A DNA stretch of 64,000 nucleotides from Capitulum mitella (taxonomy: Eukaryota; Arthropoda; Thecostraca; Pollicipedomorpha; Pollicipedidae): assembly GCA_030062745.1 (NCBI GenBank), contig CP099849.1:20235144-20299143 (forward strand). The letters run 5' to 3'. The notes beneath the pieces are model-generated. The model was given only the letters and a program-made list of their open reading frames with translations, did no database searches and was not told the DNA's origin. Within the stretch, counting starts at the first letter, position 1. Each line of letters opens with the position of its first letter. Both the position numbers and the translations under genes were made by a program. Positions 12,947 to 26,905 of this stretch are shown piece by piece.

Positions 12947-15415
12947 CTGAAACGGACAGCACGTTGGTCAGCGGGCGCTGCCACAGACGGCACGCTAATC
13001 AGCTAACGCTGACGATGACGGCGCATTGGCCAGCTGGTGCTGCTTGGCCGACACCAGGCAGAGGCCCGCTCGCCATCATCAGCACCACGTCGTCCACGGG
13101 GACACGAGCCGGCGGGGAGCTATTGACGCTGAGACGCAGTGACGCGTCGCAGACGTCTGGTGCGCTAAAGTGGGCGCCTTTCCATGCCAGCGCCCGAAAT
13201 GTTGGACCTTCATCACGGAGGCAAGGCGGGCGTCATCGACCGACACCCATAGGCGTAAAAAATGCAACGTCGGGGGAGAGAGGCGGGGGCGGTGAAGCAA
13301 GGTTAGACAATTTACAACCCCCTTCGGTTCGCGCATCCGTCGGAAATGTCACTGCACGTTCGTAAGCGGGGGCAGCGGGCCGCCCCCGGCCCCGTGGTCG
13401 CGCCCCTGCCCACGCACCGTAAGAGGCAAGCCATTTCCAATTCCGCCCCGGCACGCTCTGATGGCGAGAGGGAAACTTGAGCGAACAAAAACACAAAGTT
13501 ACGCCAGAACGGACACATCATTCTCGGCCCGCCCGGAACGGGGCGCGGAGAGCACTGGGAAAAACAGCCACGCACGGCCGCCGCCGGCCCGAGCTGCAAG
13601 CCAAATCCGCGCAGTAATGATCTGCGGAGCTCTGACGCGGCTCGGCCGGCTGACGGGGCGATCCCGGGCACCCGCCCTGCCTCCGGGTCGATCTGTCGGA
13701 AGAACGGTCGACACGGCGCAGGCGGGGTGACCCGGCCCGGCGGCGGACCGTCCGTCGAGGTCAGGAAGCGCCGGCCGCCGTCTCCGGCAGTAGTTTGAGG
13801 GTAGGAGGACTGCGGCGGGCGTTAGCGGCTTCAATAAGGCTGTCGCGGTGGCCACACAATCGACCAAGGCAAGATCGTGGTTCCCTCCCGCCAAGGCCGC
13901 CGAGGCTGAGGCTTTCAAGTGAGTCTTTTTGTCCTTTCAGTCGCTTTTCGCCCCGGTTACGTCCCATTACACGGTCCTTAATGACGGACAAGCCATTTAA
14001 CCGGACAGCTTTTTGCCGGTCACTCTGTATAGTCGTAAGTCAGCCGTTCTCTCCTTTCCTCTCATTCAGTCGACCGACCTCGTAAAATGGCCTCCTAATG
14101 GGCTGTCCTTCCTTCTGACCGTTCTAGCAGCCCCTTTCAACGTCTTCATCCGGGAACTCTTCCCAGACGGACTCTCACCATGCCGACATATTGGCGAGGT
14201 ACCACCGGCTCGTAACCACAAGTCACGCACACAGCGGCTGTTTTGTTCCCGAGCGTACGCCTCCGGTGGTCCTCAGAAGGAAGCCCGGGCCCACCTCTCT
14301 CCTGTCAACAGCCTCTCTCCGGGGGCCACCGCGCTACGGAGCCCAGCGAAGCTCCTGCAGAAAAGTGGCGACATGACAAGACGGCAGAACCAGCGAGTTC
14401 ACGATCCGTCATTCGTATTTTGCACATATTTTCACACGTGCGTTGGATTCCTTGCATCTCATTACAACGGCAGCATTGCCGCCTTAGACTAATCACAGTT
14501 CAGCTGTTTCACAGCGCTGGACGCCCACTCCGACTCCGCCACCGCACGTGCCCCGCCTCCCGTGTTCCGGCGGTCGGGCGAGAGCCCGTCACGCCCGGCG
14601 GCGAGGCTGGGCGGCGCTCACCGGCGCCAGCCGGCACGGAGAACAAATCAATTAAGCTGCCGGCTCGGCGCGGCACCGCCGGGGCGGGCGGCCGCCGGCC
14701 CGGCCGCTGCATTATGTAAAAGAATCGGGGCGTGGGCGGGCCGTGCCGCCCCCGGCCGGCCGAGGCGTGACGACGGCCGCGTCCGCCGCCGTGACCGCGG
14801 CCCGACGGCGGCACCGCCAGCACGCGCCGGGCGTCCGTGTAGGAGTCGGGACGGATGAGGATGAGGATGAGCGGGCGGTGCGGTGCGCGCCAGGATACAA
14901 AATCGTGGGAACGGCTGCGCGGGGTGGTCGTCAAGGCCGGCTCGCTCGGTATGGTGCAGACCGGAACGACGTACCATTTTGCGTGGCCGGCATATAACGA
15001 GCCGTTTCCGGCAACGAGTGCACTGTGCAGGCATGACCACAGGAATGGCTTATCAGAAGGGGATCAGGGACCACAGAACGGGGCGGAACTAGCTGTGCAG
15101 GGCGTGCCGATGCATGGCAGGCACGAGAGAGAAATTGCGAACCGCACCACCCTCCCCCACCGCCTCCGCCATACCTGTTCCGACCCAGCCACCCGCAGCC
15201 TTCCGCCGCGACCGGCACGTTTATCCCGAGCTTTCTCCAGCCGGGCCGAGCACCGGTTCGTCTGAAGTAGCCAGCTTCCGTCCGGCCGACACTGATCACC
15301 CCGTCTAATTACGCGCCGGACAATCACGCGGCGGCCAGACGGGGGACGGGGGGTGCCCCGTGTCGGCCGCCGGACGACGGCCGACCCCGGCTGCAGGGGT
15401 CACCTGACGGCGGGA

Positions 15416-15427
15416 GGGGGGGGGGGG
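15416..15427. repeat. Poly-G run of 12
   Basis: A homopolymer of twelve G lies within the long intron. Length may be unreliable because such runs are prone to sequencing and assembly error. Confidence 0.8.
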
Positions 15428-17766
15428 CGTGATCCGGCGCTCTGCTGACGCGGAGCCCGGCCAGCTGCGCCGTACAGGAGACCGGTGACGACAGACACAG
15501 GGTCCGGAGCAGTCTGAGCTCGGGGTTTCAGGGGATGCATCGGCCCGCGACGGCAGGTTTTGCATTGGCAGAACGTCGGTGTCCGATGTAAGCGTCAGTC
15601 GTCGCGGGGAAGCAGAGGATGACTTTATCAGCTTTTCCATGCATGTTGGCATCCCGTATCTATCAATATGGGCAATGTGCCCGATGGAATGTATCAGGAT
15701 TACAGTCAGGCGTTTGAAACATAGCGCACTGTAAGGTTCAAGACGTGTGCAGCCTGTCAAAAAGAAGCTAACAGTGCCTTTTTGTGTCGAGATGTAACTT
15801 CGATGCTTGCAGTTGTCAGGCGGACAGATAATTAACCAACCGCAAGACAAATAAAAAGCTCTGCCATCGGGTACAGAAGCGGATCAGAAACATTTGTTGG
15901 ACACCGCCAACAAGCTTCGTGTGCCTCTTTATGGACATAATCCAATGAGCGGCACCCGTTTTAGCCTCCTGTTGTGGCTCGGTGAGTTGCTGGATGTCAA
16001 ATTTGCAGCGGAGGTCCGCCTACTCCGTCTCCGCACTGTTGCGGACCGGTTCATCAGCGGGCGCCGGCGCCCACACAAAAGCCACAGCTGATCACCGCCA
16101 ATCCAATTAGGCGACGTCTGTGTTGCAAGATGGCTTACACGCGATAATGGGGCCTGCACCTGATTTCAGATTCAGCTCTTGCAGTTCTTTGTACCGCGTG
16201 CCATTCCGATTAGACGAGCCAGCCAAATGATGCGATTATGCTGTAGCCACCCAACATACCCGTTTGCGCGTCAAAACTCTGTCATCATAAGACGACTCAA
16301 ACGGTGGCCGAGCGACCAACTGTCGCAAAAGAATGTGACCGATAAATGACGACAATGTTCAAAATAGTAGAACGAAGGCCGACAGGCTGCAAATAGAAAA
16401 AATGCAATCGCGCCGTCTACAAGCAAATAACTCAGGCTGCAAACTTTGAACTGAAGCATATCCATCACAGGCCAGTGGCCAAAAACGGTACAAATGCTCT
16501 GACCAGTTCATACCAAAAGCCTGTGCCCGACATAGATTGCTTCGCGGATCATAGCGTCGGGTGTTTGGTCGCTTACCCCTCTCCTGCTTCCCAGATCAGC
16601 GACGTTCAACGCCGATTACTCCGTCAATAATGCAGGATGTCTGAGAAGAATTAAAGTCATGGAAAAGTACCAATTTTACGGCCGCATGACGCTTTCTCAA
16701 TTTCGAGGGACGAGACGCCAGCGCTTCAGGAAACTGGTGGGAAAACTGACCGCAGCTATGTTTCAAATGACGTTCTGCGGCTTGGAGAGCCTGCGTCAAA
16801 GCAGGCCACGAGCCGATTGCGCGAACCACGCTCTCCGCTCGGCCAGCGGCTAACCGATAACCGTCTGGCCCAGCCGACCACCCACTGCCCGTCCGTGCCA
16901 CTGGCGGTCAAGCGAAGCGCGGCACGTCAGTAGCTGCGCTGAGGACTTCCTCTGCCGGCGCGACATCAACAGATGTGTGGCGTGGCAAGCGGCCATCAGC
17001 GCGCGCGCCTCTGAGTAACGGCTGCCGGCAGATCGAGTTTCCCAGAGCGACCGCCTCCGCGGCCGGCGGCCGGCGGCCGGCTCTCAGGGCCGACCATCGG
17101 AGACGCTGCGGAGGGCGGCTTGGCTGGCCGGCGGAGTGGCGCCTGGTCGTGTCTCGTGACGCCTCGCGCCGTTCCGGGGGCTGGCTCGTCACGTTTGCCG
17201 CAGTATCGGGGTCGGAGGATTCGACGGAGGCCGGAGTTCGACGGAGGGCGAAGTTCGACAGCGCTGAGGTCCTGTGTCAATTCAGGGTAGCAAGAGGCCT
17301 AAGAGTCTGCCTTATGTCTTACTGACGCTGAACTTTGACATCATGCAGTTGGCCTCATGTATAAATCCGCACGAACCACAAATTCACGAAGAAGCAAATG
17401 GGAAGGGAGCCTTCCCGACCGCGCTGCCTCGACTCGGTCGAGAGAACGGCTGGTAAGCAGCAGAGTGCCATTCTTCAGAGGCTAACTCAGCCGCAGCCCG
17501 CAGCCCAGGTCCCACCGCTCGCTCCTCTTCACCACGGCCCATCCCAGAACCGAACGTCACGTCCGGAAGTCACGCCCGCACCCTGCCGACCACCGGCGGA
17601 GAGATGTTGTTTTCCGGCGCACCAATTTTTCCGTGCGTAGTCGTCTCGGCGGACGACGCCGTTCCGTCGGCCGCGACGGTGCCGACGCCAGCCGGCTGAG
17701 GTGTAAACAAGACGACGCGTCGCCGGCGACGGGCCGGGCGCCCGGCGCCGCTGCCGGGAAAATCGG

Positions 17767-17801
17767 TGTGACGGCCGGCGTGACGGCCGGCGTGACGGCA
17801 G
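17767..17801. repeat. Short 12-bp tandem repeat, about three copies
   Basis: The unit GTGACGGCCGGC occurs twice exactly, followed by a third partial copy. The unit is a multiple of three and gives a GVTA-type peptide repeat in one frame, with no sign of a real gene around it. Confidence 0.8.
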
Positions 17802-20800
17802 GTCAGCGCAGCGCCGGCGACTGGGACCGAAACCCCGTGAGCGCAGGAGACAATAGCTTCGTTACAGGCGGAACATTCCGCATGCACGTGACGTACCAGC
17901 GGGATATGAGACCGACACAGCTGTCATAAGGAATGCATGGGAACGATGCTTACGGCCGCCGGAAATTCCATGCAGAATGTCTCAGGGAGGGAAGCGCGAC
18001 AGCGTGCCGCTTGGTGACTCAGTAAAAGGAGCCTTAGTGCCTCTGACGCCACCGTTCGTAGACGTCTCCAGGGGATTGCCACACACAAGATCACGTGCTG
18101 CCGCCTCTTATGCATTTTAAACCGCCTTGCTTGAATTGCAAACGTGCAATATGCATAAGGAATGGCCTGTCCAGTGCAGATCGTAACGGAACGGAGGGTA
18201 CTTGTGGGATGATACTGGCGATTTCGGATACAGCGCGGACTCGTTCGTTTCCATGAGCGAACGTTCCCACACGCCTTTCGAAAAGCGCAGATTCGCAGTG
18301 CTCTCAGTCCGTGGCCCACCGAAGTCGTCGATCTAATGCGAAACCACCCACGTACCGTTTCCAATGACGATGATCATGCCTCCCTATGACGCATAAAACA
18401 GACCCCGCAGCAAACGACACCCACACGGCGTCCCGCCCCCGCCAGACAGGCTAATCAGCGGGCAAGACAAACAGGTCAATTCGCCGCGCTGACCAAACCA
18501 AACACCGACCTGGCGACGCGCGAGGACAGAGGCGACGAAAACCGCCGCAATTTCCCCGTGTGACTCGGTACGAAAACATGCAGCGCCATCGCGACGGGGA
18601 CTTGCCGGCGGCCGACGGCGTTCCGCCAGCCTCGCCGGCCGCCCGGCGCCGCCGCTAATTAATGTGATGCACAAGAACACGGTGTCTCCGCGCGCCGCGC
18701 CGCCAAATGGCGCCATTCAGCGCGCGGCGGCCGGCGCCCTGCAAACTGGTCCGGCGAAGGCCGCGCGGGGTCGACGCCGCGCCAGGAATGTCGCCGCCGC
18801 GCCGCCGCTCGCCGCACGTGGGAACGGCGCGACGGGCGGGGGCGTACCCGGCCACGCGGTGGAAACGGCGGCTTTCTGTTCGGCGCCGGATGCGTGTTGC
18901 AGCGGCGAGCGGACGGTCGTCCGCGCAGGTCGGATCAAACGCGAGGGCCGTGGGTGTTAGCGCTTAGCACCCGAGCAGTCCGGTGGGTGCGGGGGAGGAG
19001 GGCATGGCGGAGACGGCTGACCTCGTCAGGCCGGGACGCAGATCGCCTGCGGCGGCAGCAGGGGGAGGTCGCGGCGCCGGGCGGCACGGACGACCGGGAT
19101 TCCCGTCTTCCGCGGCGGCCGGCGGCGGGTCATCACACCTCGGCGGTCACAGCGGCGCCGCTCGGACCCGGCCCGCTGCAGCGGCGGCGTTCGCGGCGCC
19201 CCGCCTCCTAATGAGGTCCCCACACAGCGCTGCCGGGGCGGTCTCCGGCCTGCACCGGCCGCCGACACCGGTGAGCGGGTTCAGCGCCGCTGTCGCTGTG
19301 ATCGGGCCTTTCCAGAGGCGGTCCCGGCGCGACGCGGCAGCTGCGCTCCGATCCAGACCGCAGTCGCGCGGCCGGACAGCGCGACAGACGGCAGACGCTC
19401 CGCGGACGAGGCATGAGCTCACCATGGAGGAGCGAAGGAGGAGGGGGAGGCACAGACGAGCGGCGTCTCCACAACGGCAGACTGTTCTCGTGACACGACA
19501 GCCATCCCTGCAGTGACGTGAAGGCCGTCCCATGAGGCGACGAGGTCACTCAAGCATCGCTCCGACGGCATTCGACTGCTGTCTACGCGCCCCACACGCC
19601 CCGGCCGGCCGGCCAGCCGCCGGGCGTCAGCCATGTTACTCACCGCTGTCCCCTGGCCCCTAATAACGTCCGGTAACGCGACAGCCATATTGGCCGGCAG
19701 CGCGCGTGCATTCGTTACCGACGGCCCCGCCATGTATGCGATGCCCTCATTATCCGGCGTATCCAGCTCGGGCGGACGTGAGTCGCGTAAAAACGACGCG
19801 CCCGGCGGCCAGGAGATGACCCGAGGCCCCCGCCGGCCGCGGCTGGTCGGCGGGCTTCCTCGCGAGGCTTGCCGCCGCCGCCAGGGCCTCCAGCCGCGGC
19901 ATGCCTGAGGGGCCGACGACAGGGGCAGCCGGAGCTCGCGTGTCAGGCCCGCAAAACAGACGGCCCGAACAGATGCACTATGCCTGTCGAATTCCTGAGT
20001 CGAGCGGCGATTTCTTTCAATGTTCGGGTGAGCCATGTCACATAAAAGCCATGCCATATAAATGACCATGAACGGTGAGGTACTGATGTCGCTGCCAACG
20101 GAAAAGAACGCTAAAAATATGTTGGCTGGTTTTACAACCCCACATCTTCATTGGAAATGTTGGAAGGCAGCCTATTGGATAAGCAGGACATTTTTCGTGG
20201 TCATATCAAGACACAGCGTCGCATCAATCTTCGGGACAATGCAAACACCGTCGTTTACAACGTCGCTACTTCAGACGCAACTATCGCTTTCACCTAAGGA
20301 GAATTCATCGATAGCCGCCCTGTGGTGCCTTCTCATGCATTGTTTAAAAATAGTCCATAGATAGATACATCGCTTTGTATGCTAAGCCGTTAAGCAGGAC
20401 ACACAGAGCGACTGTCCGTCGGCATGCGAGGATGGTCTTGGACGGCTAGTAAATTCCTTCCAGTGGTCCCGGCCTACTGACGAATTACTTCAGTATTTGG
20501 CATGGCTACGCCGCTTCAGAAAGATTACTTGGACAACATACATGTACTGTCGACAAACATTCTGTCAGATGCATTTGCAGCGGGTGCATGGATGTTTTGG
20601 AATTTTTGCAGAAATGTTTGCCCCGACATGGTTCGACAGGGCTCCCTCAGTCCCTTTCGGTAGCTTGCCAAACGTTCCGTTTTCAAATCAACCGACCCGA
20701 CAAAATAAATATGTCAGACTTATAAATATTTGTCGCAAATACCAGGGGAACTGAGTCACTACGTGCCTCGGTGGAGACTAGTCTGACACATGCTGGTCAC

Positions 20801-21129
20801 TGCTTTGTAGAAATGCCGCAGCGCGCCGCTTGAAATCGGCCAGGTCTGCCAGGATTGCATCATCATCCGTAAAGGGGCAAACCAAGGTTCTGAGGGCGCA
20901 CCAGCTGCCTCCCTGGCCGGCCAGGAGTTAATGGCGTAGAGCATCGATTTTCGACCGCTCACGGTCTGACGCCTCCTGTCCCCGTCCCAGTCTCCTGTCT
21001 CCCGTCTCCGTGACTTAATAGCGTGAAAAATGGTCTTGATAGGCTTCCGATCTTTTGAGACGATTATGGAAACAAACACGGTTCCTTACGTCAGGACAAG
21101 TTGCATTTTACACTTCACGTCTTCTCGCT

Positions 21130-21158
21130 CCTGAAGATGGCTTGATGCCGAAACGTTG
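21130..21158 (+). repeat. CTGAAGA...GCCGAAACG motif, possible retroelement tail or hammerhead-like core
   Basis: CTGAAGATGG, a short loop, and ATGCCGAAACG form the arrangement CUGANGA - stem (GGC/GCC) - GAAA seen in hammerhead ribozyme cores. Similar CTGA.GA...GAAACG strings occur at ends of Penelope-like and other retroelements (recalled, not checked). Position 10.1 is an unpaired T, and stems I and III were not convincingly found. No reverse transcriptase frame lies nearby. It may be a degraded 3' remnant or chance. Confidence 0.25.
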
Positions 21159-24100
21159 AATCCAATATTAACAGATACCTCTGACGTGCAAAACTCGGCT
21201 TCTCCTGACACATTGAAGGTTGTTGGCTTCCATAATCATCCCGTTCCCGTGCTGTCCTCCCGTGGGGCCTCCCGGCGCGGGCGGCGTGCTCCGTCTGCTG
21301 AGCAGCACACTCCGAGGGACGACTCGGACGCGAGACATCCCTCCGAGAGTGCGCCACCCCTCCGAAGTGCAACAGGGCTCAGAAGCCACAGGCAGAGAGC
21401 CCTGACGCCCGGCGCTCTGCAGGATCAGCTGAGTGACGTGTCCGGGCTCCAGCGCATCTGCCACCCACCCACCGGCCGACTCTGGCCTGACGTCCCGGCA
21501 GGACAGCCGCCACTCGGACGGCCGGCGGCGGCGTGTCGGGACCGACGGCAGATCTCCCCGGCTGCCGCCTGTGGTCACCGGTCGCCGGGGAGGTTGGCCC
21601 ACAGGGAGATCCGGGAGCCCGACTCCCGGACACAGCGGCTGCCGCAGCGCGGTTAATAACGTGCCGCCGCTGAACGGTGCCGCCGCTGAATGGCCCGGCT
21701 TCGCGGCCTCGTCCGCCGGACGGCCTTGGCGACCGCGGACCGGCGGCCGGACCGGCGCGGATTCCGGCACGACAGTACGCCGCCGGTTCCCGGCCGGCAG
21801 CTTCCAGCGCCCAGCGACACACCTCCGAAGCGCCGGTTTTAACGCCGCGAATTCCGGCCGACGGCTGCCGGGGATCGGCTATCAGAGACGGCTTATTTAC
21901 CTTAACGACCGCAGAGATACGATTAGTCACGCGCGATTGGGTCTGCGCGGCGTCTTATTACGGGGACACCGAAAGCAGGCGCCCACCAACACGCCCTGCG
22001 ACGGGTCGCACGCGCTCGCGGGGCTATCCAAGCCGCAGACGGACGCCAGAGCTGGCTTTACCCGACGACACCTGCGGTCGTCACGCGTCAGGGTCCCGTC
22101 GGCGGGGGCCGCCGGCGCCGGACAGCGTCCGTCGATGCTGCGGCGTCAGAGCGTCGCCGGCGGCGGCTGCGATCCGCGCGCGCCACCGGCGGAGCGCGGA
22201 GCCACGGCGGCGGCCGGGTGCGGCCGGTTCGCCGTCCGGCCAGCCAGCCCGGCCGGGGCGATTGACAGGGCGGCCAGACGCTGTATTTATGAGACCGCCG
22301 CCGGCGACCGGGCGTGTTTACCGCGCGGCGGTCGGCCACTGCGATTGGCACGCGCCTCTTCCGAGACTGTTTGGAAATTAAGTCAACAACCGCGTTTTTC
22401 GCCATCGACAGTAGGCCGCCGCAGGCGTAAGCGGGGTTCCGCCGTCGAGTCCCCCCCCCCCCGACGACCTACGCCGTCGCGAGGAAGGGCCATCGCCCCT
22501 TACCGTCCCACGGTTCCGAACCTAGCAATCACGACCGGACAGCTGACGTGGCAGTCAGACACAACAGACCGCACTATTTGTCGGGGCACGTGCATGCGCA
22601 GCACAAACGTGATCGGCCGCATTCCGCACCGTCTACGCTCCGTACCGCCACGTCTAGGCTGAGCAGCTTCAGACCGACACAAGACTGAAATGCCAGGAAG
22701 CTGCGCCGTGCATCAAGGAAAAATTACGAGAAAAACTCGTGCCAAGCTCCGCAGCCAAAGAACACATGGCCGGCGAATGCGGCGGCGCGCTGCTGCGGCT
22801 TCCGATCGTAATCTGTTCCCGCGGCGGGCCGCTCCTCGTGCGGTTGTCGAGGACCGTCGCCCGGTTCGCGCTGAGCCGGGCCTGGCCCGGACGGGGCGGA
22901 CGGGCGCATGGTGGAGTTCCGCTGACAGGCGCGCGGGAAACAATGCGCATCGGCCATACGGGCCGCCCACGCTGTCGGCGCTAATTGCCGCAGCGGGACG
23001 GGGTCTCATTAGGTCCATATTGGATGCAGGTATTGTGCGTCCGTCGGCGATTTGTTTGTTTTGCGCATTTCGCGCGACGGCTCCCACCGATTGGTCTATC
23101 TAGGGCTCACGTGCGTCGAAAGCGAATTGCCACCGCAGTCGAGAGCGAAAAAATGGCGATAGATTCTCAGAGTCCCTTTGTTGTGGGCCGTCTTTCTATC
23201 GTCGCGCCTAATTCACTTGCTTCTGCGAGCCGTCTGACGCCCGTAATTACATAGACAAAGTCTAACGAAGCAATATAGACTGCCGAGAACTACCTAGTGT
23301 CAAAACATTACATCAAGGCACGCTACACCCTACGACACGGACTGCAACCGCAAAATCTTTCGACAACCGGCCAGTATGCACGACCTGTGCTATGCAATGT
23401 GCGCAGCCTAGCAAGGCTTTGATTTATGAGCGCCCTGACGTGGGCATATATGTCAATGATTTGTTGCATGTCCATTCGGTCATAGTCATCAGGACGCTGA
23501 CATAATGGATAAACGGAACGACTTATTGGTTCCCTATGGAGGAGAAAGGATGCATACATATAGCTCAAGTCTGCCACTTAATTTATCGCCTAGCCATTAG
23601 CTAAACTTTTACGAGCATCTGTAATTATCAGGAGGCACTTTAGGGGCCATTGGGGAAGGATTCTATTTATCACCGGCACGACAGTAAATGAAATGGTGTC
23701 CATTTCCAGGGCGTTCTTCGGGGACAGTAAATGGGGAGTGCGTACCGCCAGTGGTGGGAATATACAGCACAGCTGTCGCTCTGGGTCCCGACGCAGGAAG
23801 AGCGCAACTCTGCGAATTCCTCTTAAAAATTCGTTCAACAGATGGACCTAGTGCACAGCTCAAATGCAGGCATATTGTTGTCACGGTCCACGGTCCAGGC
23901 ATATAGCTGTCTGCAGTTGTCACGGTCACCGACACGGACCAGGGGACAGTTGAACCATGAAGAGATGTTCAGATGCCAGAAGTGACTCAGTTGCCGTCAC
24001 CCGAAGTTGAAAACATGATCTGTGATTCACCATTAAACAAACATTTAATGGGATCAATCATCAAAAAGCTAGTTGGCTCCGTCGTGATGTTGGTTTAACT

Positions 24101-26674
24101 CCATTAACAAGAGTTCGGTTCCAGCCAAAACGCGCCTCAAAACTAAGGTTCCTGCTTATCCTACGGAAAACCAAACTGAAGGAAGATCCGAAGCAAGCCC
24201 ACTGTCCGAGAAAGTTCATTGTGCAGCTGGTACACCATCGGGCCAGCGGTAGACAATTGCCGAGTTCCGATCTAATTTCTTCGCCTCCCGGACTGGCAAA
24301 TTGCGACGCCATTACACTCCGGTGCAGAGGGCCCACCTAGAGTGCTCTAACCCCGCCGCGGGTGGTCACGGTCGTCCCGTTCCTCGTCCCTCGTCCCCGA
24401 CATCGGTCAAAGCGCGGCCGAGGCGCCGTCCCGCGCCGCTGACGAGCCGCCGCGCCGCCCGTCGCCGGCGACATTCACCCGCGGGCGATACCGCCCCCCA
24501 CGCGCCGCCGCCGACGCGGCGTGAGCAATGGCCGGCGTCGCGACTGCCGACCGCCGCCGGACTTATCCATATTGGATGACACAAAGCGGCGCTACTCCGC
24601 TAACGAACGGCTATCCATTCCGGCGCCGGCGCCGGCGCCGCCCGCGCCGCCCATCGCTCATGCACCGGAGAGGTGGTACCGGTTCGATTGGGCCGCCCGC
24701 TGCAGGCCGGGGGCCGGCGCGGATGCAGCGGCCGCAGCGAGACGGCGCCGGCCGCGCCGGGCCGCTGCAGCCGATCGTGGCGGCGATACCGCTGCTTGGT
24801 GTCGCGCTGTTGGCCCGCGATGGAGAGAGGTGTTTGCCGTATCGCATGCAGCGCCCGTTTGATTCGTGCCGTTGGCTGCCAGCAGGAGGGCCGAGGCGGA
24901 GCGGAAGGTCGTCTCTCAGACGGCACGTCCGGGAGGAGAACTCGGCGATGCAGCCCCGAGTTTCGGTCCGACGACTGCGGCGCGAGGCCTCCGGAAAGCG
25001 CACGACATTGGGGGGTGAGCGGGGACAGTTGCAGCAGGCGGGCGCAGCCGCAGGTCCCCGAGCAAAACAGTCAACACACTGTTGCCGACCTTGGGGCCCT
25101 TGTCTGACGAGGGGTGAAACCGCTCGGACTCGTGCACTCGGCGGTGTGCAGGGACCTCGCGAGCAGGAAACTTCCCTGGCAAACTGTCGGGAGGAGGTGA
25201 TGAATGGTGTCGCCACAGACTCGATCGATGAGGCTGGAAGCAGGTGGGGTTCCAATTTGGGATCAATGTTGGCGAGTTTAATACCTTTCTGTATTGTTAC
25301 TAGACTCACGAACGGTATGGGACACAGCGGTGCAAGTCGGTAAGAAACCTTCAAAGCAATCATCACTGCAGCAACTCCCGAGTTGCTAATTTTAATCTTA
25401 AACAGTACACTGTTCCATAATGAATGCATACCGGTAACACAGGTGGTTTGATACGACCTGCGGACGTCTGGAGGTAAGTGATGGATGAAACCTCTTGCCT
25501 CACTTAGCCTGGTCTCCTGAACTAGTCTTGGAAGCAGATCGTAATAGAATCACCCCCGTGATACACATTTGCAGTGTTTTGTGTTTATGTCCTCTGCTCC
25601 AAACTTAATCCCGCGGGTGCAGTAGATCAACTTCAACTCGTAGACAACAAACTCAGTCTACAAATGCTGGACCGAAATTCCGGAACTGCAACGTCCGTGT
25701 TCCAGAACGCGCAGGGAAACAATTTTCCGGCAAAAAGGCCAATTGAATTAGGTACATCTTCAGGAACCCCACTGTGGGCTAGGATATTAAAGTGAGATAA
25801 GACGAAAACATATGTATTCTGAGACACATAAATTGTTGATTCACTACGTTTCGCAAAGGAATTGTACAAAATAATTTACAAGATTTTTCTATCATTCTCC
25901 GATTTACAAGAGCAATCGAAGTGCGCCAGAAAACTTGTCAGCCAAAGGAAAATTGAAAAACTCTCGAAAAAGTACATACTTTCTCTGAATTCGTCATGAC
26001 ACGGAAACTAGACCATGCTCGAAGCCGAAATGCAATGTCCTCCTAAATGACCCCAATAATCTCTGAAGATCTCAAACAGAAAGCCATCGGTGTCGGAAAG
26101 CCACGGCCATTTCCCCGAGTTCGGCTCCACCACGAGGTAAGTTGCCAAACGAAGGCATCTCTCGAAGTTGGCCGCCGTCCCTCTGAAGCGTCCAAGTTGT
26201 CTTCCGTGCCCGGAATGCGGGACGAACTCTCCGCTTCTCCCCGCCGCCCTCGGCCGTCAAGCGGAACGGTCTCCCGCGTCGCGGCTTCTTTACAAAACAC
26301 TCTCGCTATTCGTTCTGACTCCGCCGACTCCGTCCGGGCTGACTCGGTTGACTCCGTCCGGGCTCTGCCTCGCACCGCCAGCGGCGGCCGGCGGCGGACA
26401 CTGACACCGGCCGGAGCAGGAGAGGCCTCCCGGAGCCGCCCAGGCAGGTCTTCGACCGGCGCCGCTCGTCCCGGCCACCATTACTGTGTGTTTGCCGCCG
26501 CCGCATTTGCATAGTCAACAATGCAACTGCACGCGGCGCGGCCGGCATGCACGGTCGGCCGCGAACTCGAGCGCCCGGATTCTGCCGCTCGCCGCCGACA
26601 GCGGCCAGTCGGCGACAGCGGGCTGGCAGCGGCCGCTGTGTGACAGTTCCGGCGCAGTGCGAACGCTGCGTCTG

Positions 26675-26905
26675 CGTCCGATCCTCCGTCAGGGTCCTCC
26701 GTCAAGATTCCCCGTCAGGAGCCTCCGTCAGGGTTCTGCGTCTGGTGTAAGGGCTCCCTCCGTCAGGGGTCTCCGTCAGGGTTCTCTCCGTCAAGGCAAC
26801 TCATCAGGGTTTGCTCCGCCAGTATGCCTCGTCAGGAGTCTCCGTCACGGGCCTTCGTCAGGGCCCTCCGTCAGGGGCCTCATTCAGGGTCCTCCATGAG
26901 GGACC
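26675..26905. repeat. Degenerate minisatellite with TCCGTCAGGG core (about 16 bp)
   Basis: More than ten copies of a CTCCGTCAGGG(T/G) core recur at about 15-17 bp spacing with small length changes. The array lies inside the long glypican intron. Open frames crossing it give LRQG-type peptide repeats and are by-products. Confidence 0.8.

Noticed and set aside
12241..12993. 250-codon minus-strand frame in another register and a 209-codon plus-strand frame over the large glypican exon
   Set aside because: Both are shadows of the GC-rich glypican reading frame; neither shows domain features, and the glypican frame has the cysteine pattern and splice sites.
20030..20760. AT-richer stretch with short frames that might be a decayed transposon protein
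   Set aside because: No reverse transcriptase, integrase or transposase motif could be read in any frame.
21433..22662. 409-codon plus-strand frame
   Set aside because: Arg/Pro/Gly/Ala-rich without domains; overlapped by equally long frames in other registers, as expected in stop-poor GC-rich DNA.
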